Below, piece by piece: positions 10,201 through 17,273 of a DNA stretch of 64,000 nt. How positions within the stretch are numbered: position 1 is the first letter of the stretch; each line of letters opens with the position of its first letter. The notes under the pieces were generated by a model, which searched no databases, was not told where the DNA came from, and was given only the letters and a program-made list of their open reading frames with translations. Origin of the DNA: Xenorhabdus nematophila ATCC 19061 (GTDB lineage: Bacteria; Pseudomonadota; Gammaproteobacteria; Enterobacterales; Enterobacteriaceae); NCBI RefSeq assembly GCF_000252955.1, contig NC_014228.1, positions 1,378,005 to 1,442,004 of the forward strand. The letters run 5' to 3'. A program made the translations under genes and the position numbers.

Positions 10201-10982
10201 GCCTCTTCGGCTTGTAGCTTGACAGGTTGGATCAGACCGTCTGTTTCTGGTTTGCTATAGGCCTGAACATCGGAGGCGGTCAGTGCGACATCGTTCTTCA
10301 GTTCCTTGCCATTAATTTTGCGGGTTAACGGTACATATTTATCTTTAGTGGTGGAAGAGATCGAAGTTGCCAGCTGATAGGCTTTATCTGCTAATTCATA
10401 GGTCGTTTTTATTGCTTTTGGTGTTGCGGCCTGCGTTTCGTTATTGCTGTTGACCGCATTACTCAGTGCAACAAATCCTTGTTCTTTTAAGGTAGCCCTA
10501 GGGTGATTACGGCTTTCAGCGTGTGCTCTAATTTTTTCTCTTACATAATTGCGGGTAGCTATGCCGGAAATAAACCCATTGATCGAGTTTGTCTGGCTAC
10601 TATCGTTAACTGTCACAGACATACGGACAGTTTGTTCTTTTGATTCCGCTTTGTAGAGATCAACACAATTCCCAACAGCAATCAGAGTGCCATCCTTATC
10701 GAGCAGACCTATTTCACGAACCCACCAATTACCTTCACCTTCAGGAATAATCTGTTCAGCGATAATTTGATTGGGATTTCCGGGAACAATGGCCAAAGCG
10801 TCAATTTCAGCACGGTGCCTTTCGTTAATGAGTCCGGATTGACTGGAAGCAGGTGTAGGCAAACTGCCACCACCATCACCGACAACCATGTGAGTAATCT
10901 CAAGTTTCGTGCCTGATAAAGCTGCTTTTTCCAGTTTGTCTGTACCTGAATCTGTCAGTAAGGCGAAATATTTCGTATTCAT
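4287..10982 (-). CDS. Giant repeat-bearing phage tail-collar fibre protein (2231 aa)
   Basis: Residues 1-150 match the N-terminal tail-collar fibre domain (DUF3751 type) that anchors P2/Mu-like fibres to a baseplate; motifs include TDSGTDKLEKA, VVGDGGG and NWWVREIGLLDKDG. Residues about 216-2078 form 33 tandem units built on the phage fibre repeat pattern KINGKELxxDVxLxAxDxNAYSKAETD plus a helical linker (QPVKLQAEEAIKQAEAASKLADS). The last about 150 residues are unique and presumably receptor-binding. The ATG has a GAGGG ribosome site 7 nt upstream. No tail, baseplate, integrase, lysis or tail-fibre chaperone gene is nearby. Its host could be a tailocin encoded elsewhere, a prophage, or a stand-alone adhesin. 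The frame is open throughout despite the repeats, which argues for selection. Confidence 0.88.
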   Translation of the reverse strand: MNTKYFALLTDSGTDKLEKAALSGTKLEITHMVVGDGGGSLPTPASSQSGLINERHRAEIDALAIVPGNPNQIIAEQIIPEGEGNWWVREIGLLDKDGTLIAVGNCVDLYKAESKEQTVRMSVTVNDSSQTNSINGFISGIATRNYVREKIRAHAESRNHPRATLKEQGFVALSNAVNSNNETQAATPKAIKTTYELADKAYQLATSISSTTKDKYVPLTRKINGKELKNDVALTASDVQAYSKPETDGLIQPVKLQAEEALKQAETANKNAGTAITQAESKVPLIRRINGKELNQDVELTASDVNAYSKAETDSLIQPVRALAEDAMQLAETANKNAGTAATQAESKVPLIRKINGKELTNDVDLAAADVNAYSKAETDNLIQPVKLQAEDALKLADSKVPLTRKINGKELTNDVDLAAADVNAYSKAETDNLIQPVKLQTEEAIKQAEAASKLADSKVPLTRKINGRELNHDVDLAAADINAYSKAETDNLIQPVKLQAEEALKLADSKVPLTRKINGKELNQDVELVAADINAYSKAETDNLIQPVKLQAEEAMKQAEAASKLADSKVPLTRKINGKELTNDVELIAADINAYSKPETDNLIQPVKAQAEEAIKQAEAVSKLADSKVPLTRKINGRELNHDVDLAAADVNAYSKAETDNLIQPVKLQAEEAIKQAEAASNLADSKVPLTRKINGKELNHDVDLAAADVNAYSKAETDSLIQPVKLQAEEALKLAESKVPLTRKINGRELNHDVDLAAADINAYSKAETDNLIQPVKLQAEEALKLADSKVPLTRKINGKELTNDVDLAAADINAYSKAETDSLIQPVKLQTEEAIKQAEAASKLADSKVPLTRKINGRELNHDVDLAAADVNAYSKAETDNLIQPVKLQTEEAIKQAEAASKLADSKVPLTRKINGKELNHDVDLAAADINAYSKAETDSLIQPVKLQTEEALKLAKSKVPLTRKINGKELTNDIDLAAVDVNAYSKAETDNLIQPVKLQTEEAIKQAEAASKLADSKVPLTRKINGKELTNDVELIAADINAYSKPETDNLIQPVKAQAEEAIKQAEAVSKLADSKVPLTRKINGRELNHDVDLAAADVNAYSKAETDNLIQPVKLQAEEAIKQAEAASNLADSKVPLTRKINGKELNHDVDLAAADINAYSKAETDSLIQPVKLQAEDALKLADSKVPLTRKINGKELNQDVELISSDVNAYSKPETDNLIQPVKLQTEEALKLAESKVPLTRKINGRELNHDVDLAAADVNAYSKAETDNLIQPVKLQTEEAIKQAEAASKLADSKVPLTRKINGKELNHDVDLAAADINAYSKAETDNLIQPVKLQTEEALKLADSKVPLTRKINGKELNQDVELAAVDVNAYSKAETDNLIQPVKLQTEEAIKQAEAASKLADSKVPLTRKINGKELTNDVDLAAVDVNAYSKAETDNLIQPVKLQTEEAIKQAEAASKLADSKVPLTRKINGRELNHDVDLAAADINAYSKAETDNLIQPVKLQAEEALKLADSKVPLTRKINGKELNQDVELVAADINAYSKAETDNLIQPVKLQAEEAMKQAEAASKLADSKVPLTRKINGKELNHDVDLAAADINAYSKAETDNLIQPVKLQAEEAIKLADSKVPLTRKINGKELTNDVELTASDINTYSKPETDNLIQPVKLQTEEAIKQAEAASNLADSKVPLTRKINGRELNHDVDLAAADVNAYSKAETDNLIQPVKLQAEEAIKQAEAASNLADSKVPLTRKINGKELNHDVDLVAADVNAYSKAETDSLIQPVKLQAEEALKLADSKVPLTRKINGKELNQDVELVAADINAYSKAETDNRIQPVKLQAEEAMKQAEAASKLADSKVPLTRKINGKELNHDVDLAAADINAYSKAETDNLIQPVKLQAEEAMKQAEAASKLADSKVPLTRRINGKELTDDVELTASDIHVYTTEEVDHFINEIRSQANEANNNANSRIPMSRTVNGKALSSDIKLIASDIGTYTKTEIDIKIEDIAEKAKEANNNADSRVPMSRTVNNKALSSDIKLIASDVDAYTRAEVNTRISKAEALANNANTNAEGRLAKSKNGSDIQDKQAFVRNIGLGELIGLDISSRLIGDEHTVIQLGDIFMVNGLATVNEPIGNSNPSVINGVTYYTHFYTIKLPITLPNGIISGRASIVGDNLDHQRPSHLADVKTQRNNANGIGLSQDTLTVSVMTPQLGWVPHFYYQIVGY
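4749..10337 (-). repeat. 33-unit in-gene tandem repeat array
   Basis: Counting from the N-terminus, units 1-2 are 66 aa each, then come 17 units of 59 aa and 14 of 52 aa in mixed order, together exactly 1863 aa. The length classes differ by 7 residues (21 bp), which is one heptad of the helical linker. The central units are nearly identical; units 1-2 and the last three are clearly divergent. An eight-unit segment (451 aa, 1353 bp) recurs, so that about 7701-7979 and 9054-9332 are almost the same. Confidence 0.93.
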
Positions 10983-11173
10983 ATAAAACCCTCATTTTAT
11001 CAACAATAAATTGGTGTATTGCTAACTTAGCGACAAGAGGCTTCTTAAAAAGTTTCTGGGCATATGAAGGCGGTGTAATATCTCCGCTAAATACCAGAAA
11101 ACGAGATTGTACTTAGGGAAGTCACGGGAAAATAGCCCAAAAATTGAACTAAATTGACAAAACTTATGGGAAT

Positions 11174-11202
11174 AAAAAAACCGGCGTTATACCGGTTTTT
11201 TA
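11174..11202. terminator. Bidirectional rho-independent terminator
   Basis: ACCGG and CCGGT arms flanked by A7 on the left and T6 on the right form a compact stem, placed 29 bp beyond the yegH stop on the minus strand. It should end yegH transcription and insulate the tail-fibre gene from read-through. Confidence 0.8.
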
Positions 11203-11230
11203 TCAGAGACCGAAATTTTAGAACTAGGAA

Positions 11231-12811
11231 TTATAGTCCTTCTTTTTCTTCGACTTTCAGCGAAGTGATCTTCACTTTATTAATACGATGGCTGGTGATT
11301 TCAAGCGGCTCAAACAAATAATCACCAATCTGAAGCTGTTCTCCTTGTTGTGGAATATGTTGCAGGTGTTCCATCAACAAGCCTGCCAGTGTCTGGTATT
11401 CGCGTTTTTCATCCAGTGGCAGTGGCACGTAAAGCACCAGATCTTCCAGTGGCATAAATCCATTGGCAACCCAATATCCCTCCTCCATGACTTGAATATC
11501 ATGGCGGGCATCTATCTCTCCGCTGCCTACCGGCAGATTGCCGGTAATCGTTTCCATCACGTCTGTCACAGTGACGACACCTTCAACAGAGCCGAACTCA
11601 TCAACGACGAAGGCAAAGTGGGTTTGAGCCTGACGAAACTGCTCTAAGGCTTGCAGTAAGGAGAGAGATTCCGGGAAAATCAGCGGTTGTTGCACTAACT
11701 GACGTAAATCGAAAGCATTATGCGTCAGTTGCTGATTAAGAATATCAATCACATGTACAACGCCGAGAGGCTCATCGCTGGTCTGTTCATCAGTAACAAC
11801 AATACGCGTATGGGGTTTTTGTTCCAGCAGTGTGGTCAATTTCCCGGTCGGAGCATGGATATCAAGATAAACAACGTCATGGCGTGAAGTCATGATACTG
11901 CTGACAGTACGCTGTGCCATGCTGAGAACTCGGGCGATCATCTGACGTTCCTGAGGCTTAAAGACTTCTTTGTTCTCTGCATGATCTGCAATCAGATCGG
12001 AAGTATGATTATCCAATGCAGCATTTTCACGTTTGCCATTTAGAATATGAAGCACGGCCTCTGCGGTTCTTTCACGCAAGGAACGGGAAGCACTTAAAAA
12101 CTTGCGGCGATTGAACTGAGCAAACTGATTCAGAGATTCAATCATGATAGAGAAGCCAATGGCAGCATAGAGGTAACCTTTCGGGATACCATAGCCAAAA
12201 CCTTCTGCAACCAGACTGAAACCGATCATCAACAGGAAGCTGAGACACAAAATAACAATCGTAGGATGTGCATTGACGAATTTTGTCAAAGGCTTGCTGG
12301 CCCATATCATCAGTATCATGGCGATAATCACAGCAGCAATCATGATGCCAATATGATCAACCATACCCACTGCTGTGATGACAGAATCCAGTGAGAACAC
12401 GGCATCCAAGACAATAATTTGCACGACCACCGCCCAGAAGCCCGCTCCCTTGCGTTGTTGATTGGTATGCAGCATTTTCCCTTCTAATCGTTCATTCAGC
12501 TCCATCGTCGCTTTGAACAGCAGGAAAATACCCCCTATCAACATAATTAAATCACGGGCGCTGAAGGGATGTTCCCACAAGGTCACCAATGGTTTGGTCA
12601 GGGAAATGAGCCAGGATAAGCTAATTAGCAGCAATATCCTCATGAGAAGGGCACAGGAAAGCCCTGTCAGGCGAGCTTTATCTCTGTGTTTTTCAGGAAG
12701 TTTCTCTGCCAGAATGGCAATGAAAATTAAGTTGTCAATTCCGAGGACAATTTCTAAAACGATAAGTGTGGCCAAGCCAGCCCAGATCGTAGGATCAGCG
12801 ATCCATTCCAT
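11231..12811 (-). CDS. yegH: TerC/CBS/CorC-domain inner-membrane protein YegH
   Basis: A 526-aa protein close to E. coli YegH (527 aa). Residues 1-230 form a TerC-type membrane domain with about seven helices and acidic intramembrane motifs ([28 protein letters not shown]). A CBS pair follows at about 300-425 and a CorC/HlyC-type domain at about 440-515. The family is thought to handle metal ions, but YegH's substrate is unknown. It would normally adjoin asmA. It is divergent from gnd and ends at the terminator at 11174-11202. Confidence 0.9.
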   Translation of the reverse strand: MEWIADPTIWAGLATLIVLEIVLGIDNLIFIAILAEKLPEKHRDKARLTGLSCALLMRILLLISLSWLISLTKPLVTLWEHPFSARDLIMLIGGIFLLFKATMELNERLEGKMLHTNQQRKGAGFWAVVVQIIVLDAVFSLDSVITAVGMVDHIGIMIAAVIIAMILMIWASKPLTKFVNAHPTIVILCLSFLLMIGFSLVAEGFGYGIPKGYLYAAIGFSIMIESLNQFAQFNRRKFLSASRSLRERTAEAVLHILNGKRENAALDNHTSDLIADHAENKEVFKPQERQMIARVLSMAQRTVSSIMTSRHDVVYLDIHAPTGKLTTLLEQKPHTRIVVTDEQTSDEPLGVVHVIDILNQQLTHNAFDLRQLVQQPLIFPESLSLLQALEQFRQAQTHFAFVVDEFGSVEGVVTVTDVMETITGNLPVGSGEIDARHDIQVMEEGYWVANGFMPLEDLVLYVPLPLDEKREYQTLAGLLMEHLQHIPQQGEQLQIGDYLFEPLEITSHRINKVKITSLKVEEKEGL

Positions 12812-13004
12812 ACAATTTATTTTACCTTTTAATATGACGGCTTCTGCCGACTATTGAATAATGGGTATTGAAGTACAAAATATCAATAGATGTTTTATTC
12901 CAGTTGGAAATTTTTTCAGCAAACAAACGTCATGACGGTATCGATTGCATCAATAACTACCCTCTATGACCATTCCTGAGTTAACATGTGACCTCATTAA
13001 CAAA

Positions 13005-13032
13005 TTGCCCATACTGTTTTGCTGCATACGAT
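13005..13032 (+). promoter_or_regulatory. Candidate sigma-70 promoter for gnd
   Basis: TTGCCC and TACGAT are separated by 16 bp, about 65 bp upstream of the gnd start. The match is moderate and based on inspection only. Confidence 0.35.
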
Positions 13033-13096
13033 ATATGGCAAATGTTACGTACTGCATCTTGGGTGGGCAGCAGTCATTATTAGACAGGAGTTATTC

Positions 13097-14503
13097 ATGT
13101 CCAAACAACAGATCGGTGTTGTCGGTATGGCGGTAATGGGGCGCAACCTGGCGTTGAATATTGAAAGCCGTGGTTATTCTGTATCTATTTTCAACCGCTC
13201 CAGCGATAAAACTGATGAAGTTATTGCTGAAAATCCAGGGAAAAAATTAGTTCCAAGTTATTCCATTGAAGAGTTTGTCGATTCGCTGGAAAAGCCACGT
13301 CGTATTCTGTTGATGGTTAAGGCAGGTGAAGCTACGGATAAAACCATTGCATCACTGACACCACATTTGGATAAGGGTGACATTCTGATCGATGGTGGCA
13401 ACACCTATTTTCAAGATACTATCCGCCGTAATCGTGAGTTGTCTGCTCAGGGTTTTAACTTTATCGGTACGGGTGTTTCCGGTGGTGAAGAAGGTGCACT
13501 GAAGGGGCCTTCAATCATGCCGGGCGGCCAGAAAGACGCTTATGAACTGGTGGCCCCCATTCTGAAAGAAATTGCAGCTCAGGTAGAGGGTGAACCTTGT
13601 GTCACGTATATCGGTGCCGATGGTGCAGGCCATTATGTGAAGATGGTTCACAATGGTATTGAATATGGTGATATGCAGCTGATCGCCGAAGCCTATTCCC
13701 TGCTGAAAAATTCACTGAACCTGAGTAATCAAGAACTGTCTGAAATATTCAGTGACTGGAATCAGGGTGAACTGAGTAGTTATCTGATCGAAATTACGGC
13801 TGATATTTTCCGTAAGCAAGATGAAGAAGGTAAATATCTGGTTGATGTGATTCTGGATGAAGCTGCCAACAAAGGGACAGGTAAATGGACCAGCCAGAGT
13901 TCGCTGGATCTGGGTGTGCCTGTGACATTAATCACTGAATCGGTATTCGCACGTTATATCTCTTCTATGAAAGATCAGCGTGTGGCTGCATCTAACGTGT
14001 TGTCAGGTCCTGAAGTTCAGCCATTTAACGGTGACAAGGCTGAATTTATCGAGAAAGTTCGTCGTGCTTTGTACTTGGGTAAGATTGTTTCTTACGCGCA
14101 AGGCTTCCAGCAGTTGAAAGCCGCGTCAGATGAATATAACTGGGATCTGAATTACGGTGAAATCGCCAAGATTTTCCGTGCTGGTTGTATTATTCGTGCG
14201 CAATTCCTGCAAAAAATCACCGATGCGTACAATGAAACACCGGCTATCGCTAACTTGCTGTTAGCACCTTACTTCAAACAGATTGCAGATGAATATCAGC
14301 AAGCCCTGCGTGATGTTATCTCTTATGGTGTACAAAATGGTATCCCGACACCAACATTCTCTGCGGCCATTTCTTATTACGACAGCTACCGTTCAGCGGT
14401 ATTACCCGCCAATTTGATTCAGGCACAACGTGACTACTTTGGTGCGCATACTTACAAGCGTACTGATAAAGAAGGCGTTTTCCACACTGAGTGGCTGGAT
14501 TAA
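13097..14503 (+). CDS. gnd: 6-phosphogluconate dehydrogenase, decarboxylating
   Basis: Oxidises 6-phosphogluconate to ribulose 5-phosphate with CO2 release and NADPH formation in the oxidative pentose-phosphate pathway; a cytoplasmic dimer. From the ATG at 13097 the product is 468 aa, the E. coli length. The NADP-binding GMAVMG is at 10-15, the catalytic Lys/Glu segment is [16 protein letters not shown], and the C-terminal tail has the usual YFGAHTYKR. An upstream in-frame ATG (13019) would add 26 unrelated residues and is rejected; ACAGGAG at 13084-13090 fits the chosen start. A terminator follows. Confidence 0.97.
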   Translation: MSKQQIGVVGMAVMGRNLALNIESRGYSVSIFNRSSDKTDEVIAENPGKKLVPSYSIEEFVDSLEKPRRILLMVKAGEATDKTIASLTPHLDKGDILIDGGNTYFQDTIRRNRELSAQGFNFIGTGVSGGEEGALKGPSIMPGGQKDAYELVAPILKEIAAQVEGEPCVTYIGADGAGHYVKMVHNGIEYGDMQLIAEAYSLLKNSLNLSNQELSEIFSDWNQGELSSYLIEITADIFRKQDEEGKYLVDVILDEAANKGTGKWTSQSSLDLGVPVTLITESVFARYISSMKDQRVAASNVLSGPEVQPFNGDKAEFIEKVRRALYLGKIVSYAQGFQQLKAASDEYNWDLNYGEIAKIFRAGCIIRAQFLQKITDAYNETPAIANLLLAPYFKQIADEYQQALRDVISYGVQNGIPTPTFSAAISYYDSYRSAVLPANLIQAQRDYFGAHTYKRTDKEGVFHTEWLD

Positions 14504-14538
14504 TCATTTTATATCTTTATCCGATATAAGGTGTTTAT

Positions 14539-14570
14539 AAAAAAGGTGCTGAGTTTTCAGCACCTTTTTG
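14539..14570 (+). terminator. Rho-independent terminator of gnd
   Basis: AAAGGTGCTGA and TCAGCACCTTTTT form a strong stem with a short T loop, 36 bp after the gnd stop and followed by T5. Confidence 0.88.
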
Positions 14571-14596
14571 TTGAATGAAAACATCAAAAATGGAGA

Positions 14597-14743
14597 TTAT
14601 CTCTTGATTAATTTCTGAGCAAATCTCTCCAGCCAGTGTGCTAACTCAGCATCACTATGCCAAAAAAGAAATACAACGACGCTGAGGATAGCAAGACCGA
14701 GTATTACCAGAACAAAAATATTATTCATATAATAATCGCTCAT
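14597..14743 (-). CDS. Small single-span membrane protein, 48 aa (unrecognised)
   Basis: A 48-codon frame, ATG at 14743, stop at 14597. The sequence starts MSDYYMNNIF, then a hydrophobic helix (about residues 9-27, ending VVVFLFW) and a charged amphipathic tail (HWLERFAQKLIKR). That layout is typical of small inner-membrane proteins. AGGCAG about 5 nt upstream is a plausible ribosome site, and TATAAT lies about 10 bp further. It sits alone between gnd and yeaK. I do not recognise a family. The coding call rests on the frame, the start context and the membrane-protein pattern. Confidence 0.55.
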   Translation of the reverse strand: MSDYYMNNIFVLVILGLAILSVVVFLFWHSDAELAHWLERFAQKLIKR

Positions 14744-14825
14744 TTCTGCCTGATTAAATTATAGCAAAAATGTAAATTTTATTTATGTTTTTAGCGAGTT
14801 ATTGAATATTTCTGTGATGTTAGCT

Positions 14826-15344
14826 TTAATCTGATACTTTCCGAAAAGTAAGTAATTCTGGAGCCGCAATACGACGATAATCTTCCGTATTCAAAATGAT
14901 CGAACGCTCCAGACTGCCGGCATTAAACGCGAGTTCATTATAACGGTCGAATAAAAGTGGATCGGCAACCAGCTTTAAATCGGGATGAAAACTAAACGGT
15001 GGAATGGCACCAAAGACACAGCAAGTCAATTCAGAGACTTCTTTTGGGCTTGCCAGCGATGCCCGGCTTCCTCCGACCTGTTTAGCAAGGGTAGCAAGAT
15101 CGACTTGCTGGTCAGCAGGCAAGACGGCAAGGATATATTGCCGATAGTCACTCCCTTTAACATGACAGACCAGAGCTTTAGCGCCTTGTCCCAGATGAGT
15201 ACCACGTATTTTCGCAACTTCTTCAGAACGACCACCCGTTACGTGCTCCATGACACGATAGCGGGCATTATGCGTGTTCAACAAAGTGGTAAGGCGTTCG
15301 AAAATGTCATTATTTAGCAAAATCTTCTCCTGTATAAACTTCAA
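14826..15344 (-). CDS. yeaK: YbaK/ProX-family mischarged aminoacyl-tRNA deacylase
   Basis: A 172-aa YbaK/EbsC-fold protein highly similar to E. coli YeaK, a trans-editing enzyme that hydrolyses mischarged aminoacyl-tRNA in the cytoplasm. Conserved family blocks are RGTHLGQGAKALVCHVKG (48-65), GGSRASLASPKEV (91-103) and FGAIPPFSFHPDLKLVADPLL, including the conserved lysine and the GxxP-type loop. YeaK has been linked to seryl-tRNA editing; the exact specificity here is inferred. Divergent from yiaY; 143 bp separate the two starts. Confidence 0.9.
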   Translation of the reverse strand: MKFIQEKILLNNDIFERLTTLLNTHNARYRVMEHVTGGRSEEVAKIRGTHLGQGAKALVCHVKGSDYRQYILAVLPADQQVDLATLAKQVGGSRASLASPKEVSELTCCVFGAIPPFSFHPDLKLVADPLLFDRYNELAFNAGSLERSIILNTEDYRRIAAPELLTFRKVSD

Positions 15345-15386
15345 GTGAAATTTGATGCCTGTTTTTTATTCTTACATAGGCAATTA

Positions 15387-15400
15387 TTGATGTTGATCAA
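15387..15400 (+). promoter_or_regulatory. FNR-type binding site upstream of yiaY
   Basis: TTGATGTTGATCAA is an exact TTGAT-N4-ATCAA match, the FNR consensus. It lies about 88 bp before the yiaY start. A possible -10 TGTAAT at 15428-15433 puts the site near -45 from the presumed transcription start, compatible with activation under anaerobiosis. Confidence 0.6.
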
Positions 15401-15487
15401 AATGACTGGGATAGATAAATGTCACATTGTAATTCAATTCCCTTACATTGAAATTTGAATACTTCAGTAAAATCCAAGGAGTTCCAA

Positions 15488-16639
15488 ATGGCAGCATCAA
15501 CTTTCTTTATCCCGCCAGTGAATAAAATTGGCATGGGGTGCATGAATGAAGCCATTGAGTTAATGAGAAATTATGGCTACAAACAGGCTTTGATTGTGAC
15601 TGACCGCGTGCTGAACGAGATTGGTGTTGTTGGAAAAGTTCAGACCTTACTGAAAGATGTGGGGATAAAAAGCGTGGTTTATGATGGAACGAATCCAAAT
15701 CCGACCACAATTAATGTCGGTGAAGGACTTGAAATTTTGCGTCAGCATCACTGTGATTGTGTGATCTCTTTAGGCGGAGGTTCACCGCATGATTGTGCAA
15801 AAGGCATTGCCTTGGTGGCAACCAATGGCGGGGATATTCGTGATTATGAAGGCGTTGATCGTTCAGCTAAGCCGCAGTTACCTCTGATTGCGATTAATAC
15901 TACGGCGGGTACTGCATCTGAAATGACACGGTTTTGTATCATTACAAATATTGAACGCCATATCAAAATGGCGATCGTGGATAAAAATGTTACGCCTATT
16001 TTGTCAGTTAATGATTCTGCTTTGATGGCTGGTATGCCAAAAGGGCTGACCGCTGCAACAGGGATGGATGCCTTGACCCACGCTATTGAGGCTTATGTCT
16101 CTACCGCAGCTAACCCTATTACCGATGCTTGTGCGTTGAAAGCGGTGACAATGATTAGTGATTATTTGCGCCGTGCCGTTGCAGACGGCAATGATATGGA
16201 AGCGCGGGAAAATATGGCTTATGCCCAGTTTCTGGCGGGGATGGCATTCAATAATGCGTCTTTGGGATATGTCCATGCTATGGCACATCAGTTAGGTGGG
16301 TTTTACGATTTGCCACATGGCGTCTGTAATGCTGTTTTACTGCCACATGTTCAAAGATTCAACGCCAAGGTATCTGCGGTTCGTCTGAAAGAAATTGCTG
16401 CCGCGATGGGCGTTGAAGTAACGGATTTTAACGATGAAAAAGGGGCAGAAGCTTGTATCCAGGCCATCAGCCAACTGGCAGCAGACGTTAATATTCCCGC
16501 AGGTTTGTCTGAGTTGAATGTCAAAGAGGAAGATTTACCAATATTGGCGACGAATGCGTTGAAGGATGCTTGTGGTTTCACTAATCCTATTCAGGCTTCG
16601 CATGAAGAAATTATTTCTATCTTTAAAGCGGCAATGTAA
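15488..16639 (+). CDS. yiaY: Iron-containing alcohol dehydrogenase YiaY
   Basis: A 383-aa group III Fe-dependent alcohol dehydrogenase, the same length as E. coli YiaY and very similar throughout. The NAD-binding [11 protein letters not shown] is at about 95-105. The metal ligands are an Asp and His in [11 protein letters not shown] and two His in [19 protein letters not shown]. The physiological substrate is uncertain; reduction of aldehydes to alcohols is expected. Start: the ATG at 15488 has AAGGAG at 15476-15481. An upstream start at 15455 would add 11 unmatched residues. The FNR site upstream suggests anaerobic induction. Confidence 0.92.
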   Translation: MAASTFFIPPVNKIGMGCMNEAIELMRNYGYKQALIVTDRVLNEIGVVGKVQTLLKDVGIKSVVYDGTNPNPTTINVGEGLEILRQHHCDCVISLGGGSPHDCAKGIALVATNGGDIRDYEGVDRSAKPQLPLIAINTTAGTASEMTRFCIITNIERHIKMAIVDKNVTPILSVNDSALMAGMPKGLTAATGMDALTHAIEAYVSTAANPITDACALKAVTMISDYLRRAVADGNDMEARENMAYAQFLAGMAFNNASLGYVHAMAHQLGGFYDLPHGVCNAVLLPHVQRFNAKVSAVRLKEIAAAMGVEVTDFNDEKGAEACIQAISQLAADVNIPAGLSELNVKEEDLPILATNALKDACGFTNPIQASHEEIISIFKAAM

Positions 16640-16721
16640 CTGGCTGAGTCATGGTTTTAAGAACCGGATGTTCTGATAACACGGGTTCCTATGATTTTTT
16701 CTGGCGGTATTTCTTTGTCAA

Positions 16722-16790
16722 AAGTGTACAGATATATTACACATATATGTTCTTCTTTTCAGAGCAACTATGGATTTATACTGTACACTT
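16722..16790. repeat. Separated inverted repeat AAGTGTACAG/CTGTACACTT
   Basis: Exact 10-bp arms at 16722-16731 and 16781-16790 lie between the 3' ends of yiaY and arsR. They could be the ends of a small excised or degenerate element at the edge of the arsenic module. No transposase sequence remains. Confidence 0.4.
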
Positions 16791-16820
16791 AATGGCAATA
16801 TTATCTTCCGCTACCACACA

Positions 16821-17153
16821 CTACGTTTCATATAATCCACATGATTTTGCGGTGAAGTGTTCAACTGAAATCCCTACACAACACTCTTCTTGCAAAAAGT
16901 TGATCAAGTTCTCCAAATGCTTGTACTCAGGTATACATACAATAGTACGGCTGTGTTTCTCCTGACGAATCAGCCCGACCTTCACCATACGGGAGAGATG
17001 ATGTGACAGCGTTGAAGCCGGAATCTCCAGATATTTCTGAATTTCCCCGACAGAGGCTCCTTGATGACCGGCCTTAACTAAAAATCGAAATATGGCTAAT
17101 CGGTGAGTGTTCCCTAGTTCAGCCAGGCTTTCTGCGACTTTTTCGTGTTTCAT
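16821..17153 (-). CDS. arsR: ArsR/SmtB-family repressor of the arsenic module
   Basis: A 110-aa winged-helix regulator. The recognition helix region PASTLSHHLSRMVKVGLI is at about 45-62. Cysteines are C73, C91, C92 and C105. The classic E. coli ELCVCDL metal site in the DNA-binding helix is absent; instead a C-terminal Cys pair plus a further Cys resembles the arrangement in the Acidithiobacillus-type ArsR. Expected to release DNA on binding As(III) or methyl-As(III). It is transcribed away from the permease gene, and two operators lie between them. The neighbourhood makes arsenic, rather than Zn or Cd, the likely signal. Confidence 0.85.
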   Translation of the reverse strand: MKHEKVAESLAELGNTHRLAIFRFLVKAGHQGASVGEIQKYLEIPASTLSHHLSRMVKVGLIRQEKHSRTIVCIPEYKHLENLINFLQEECCVGISVEHFTAKSCGLYET

Positions 17154-17171
17154 GCGTGTCTCTAAACAAAA

Positions 17172-17191
17172 ATTTCTATGTTTCTAGAAAT
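17172..17191. promoter_or_regulatory. ArsR operator 1
   Basis: ATTTCTA-TGTTTC-TAGAAAT is an inverted repeat with 7-bp arms and a 6-bp spacer. It overlaps the presumed -10 box of the leftward arsR promoter, so binding would autoregulate arsR. Confidence 0.7.
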
Positions 17192-17217
17192 ATACTTGAC
17201 AGTAATAGCAATGGCAA
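17189..17217 (-). promoter_or_regulatory. Presumed arsR promoter
   Basis: On the minus strand, TTGCCA (17217-17212) and TATATT (17194-17189) are 17 bp apart. It overlaps the rightward promoter. Confidence 0.6.
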
Positions 17218-17224
17218 TTTATCC
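17196..17224 (+). promoter_or_regulatory. Presumed arsP-arsM promoter
   Basis: A perfect -35 TTGACA (17196-17201) and a weak -10 TTATCC (17219-17224) at 17-bp spacing. It is interleaved with the arsR promoter on the other strand. Confidence 0.5.
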
Positions 17225-17232
17225 TCCCTGAT

Positions 17233-17252
17233 ATTTCCATGTTACTGGAAAT
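17233..17252. promoter_or_regulatory. ArsR operator 2
   Basis: ATTTCCA-TGTTAC-TGGAAAT has the same architecture as operator 1 with compensating changes in both arms. It lies just downstream of the presumed arsP start of transcription and would block that operon. Confidence 0.7.
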
Positions 17253-17273
17253 ATAGATATTTGGAGGATTAGA

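Noticed and set aside
4749..10337. A CRISPR-like pattern of regularly spaced repeats
   Set aside because: The whole array is one open frame, unit length is 156-198 bp and spacers are not unique; it is a coding repeat.
16651..16965. 104-aa plus-strand frame overlapping the arsR 3' end
   Set aside because: Largely antisense to arsR, no family pattern and no ribosome site.
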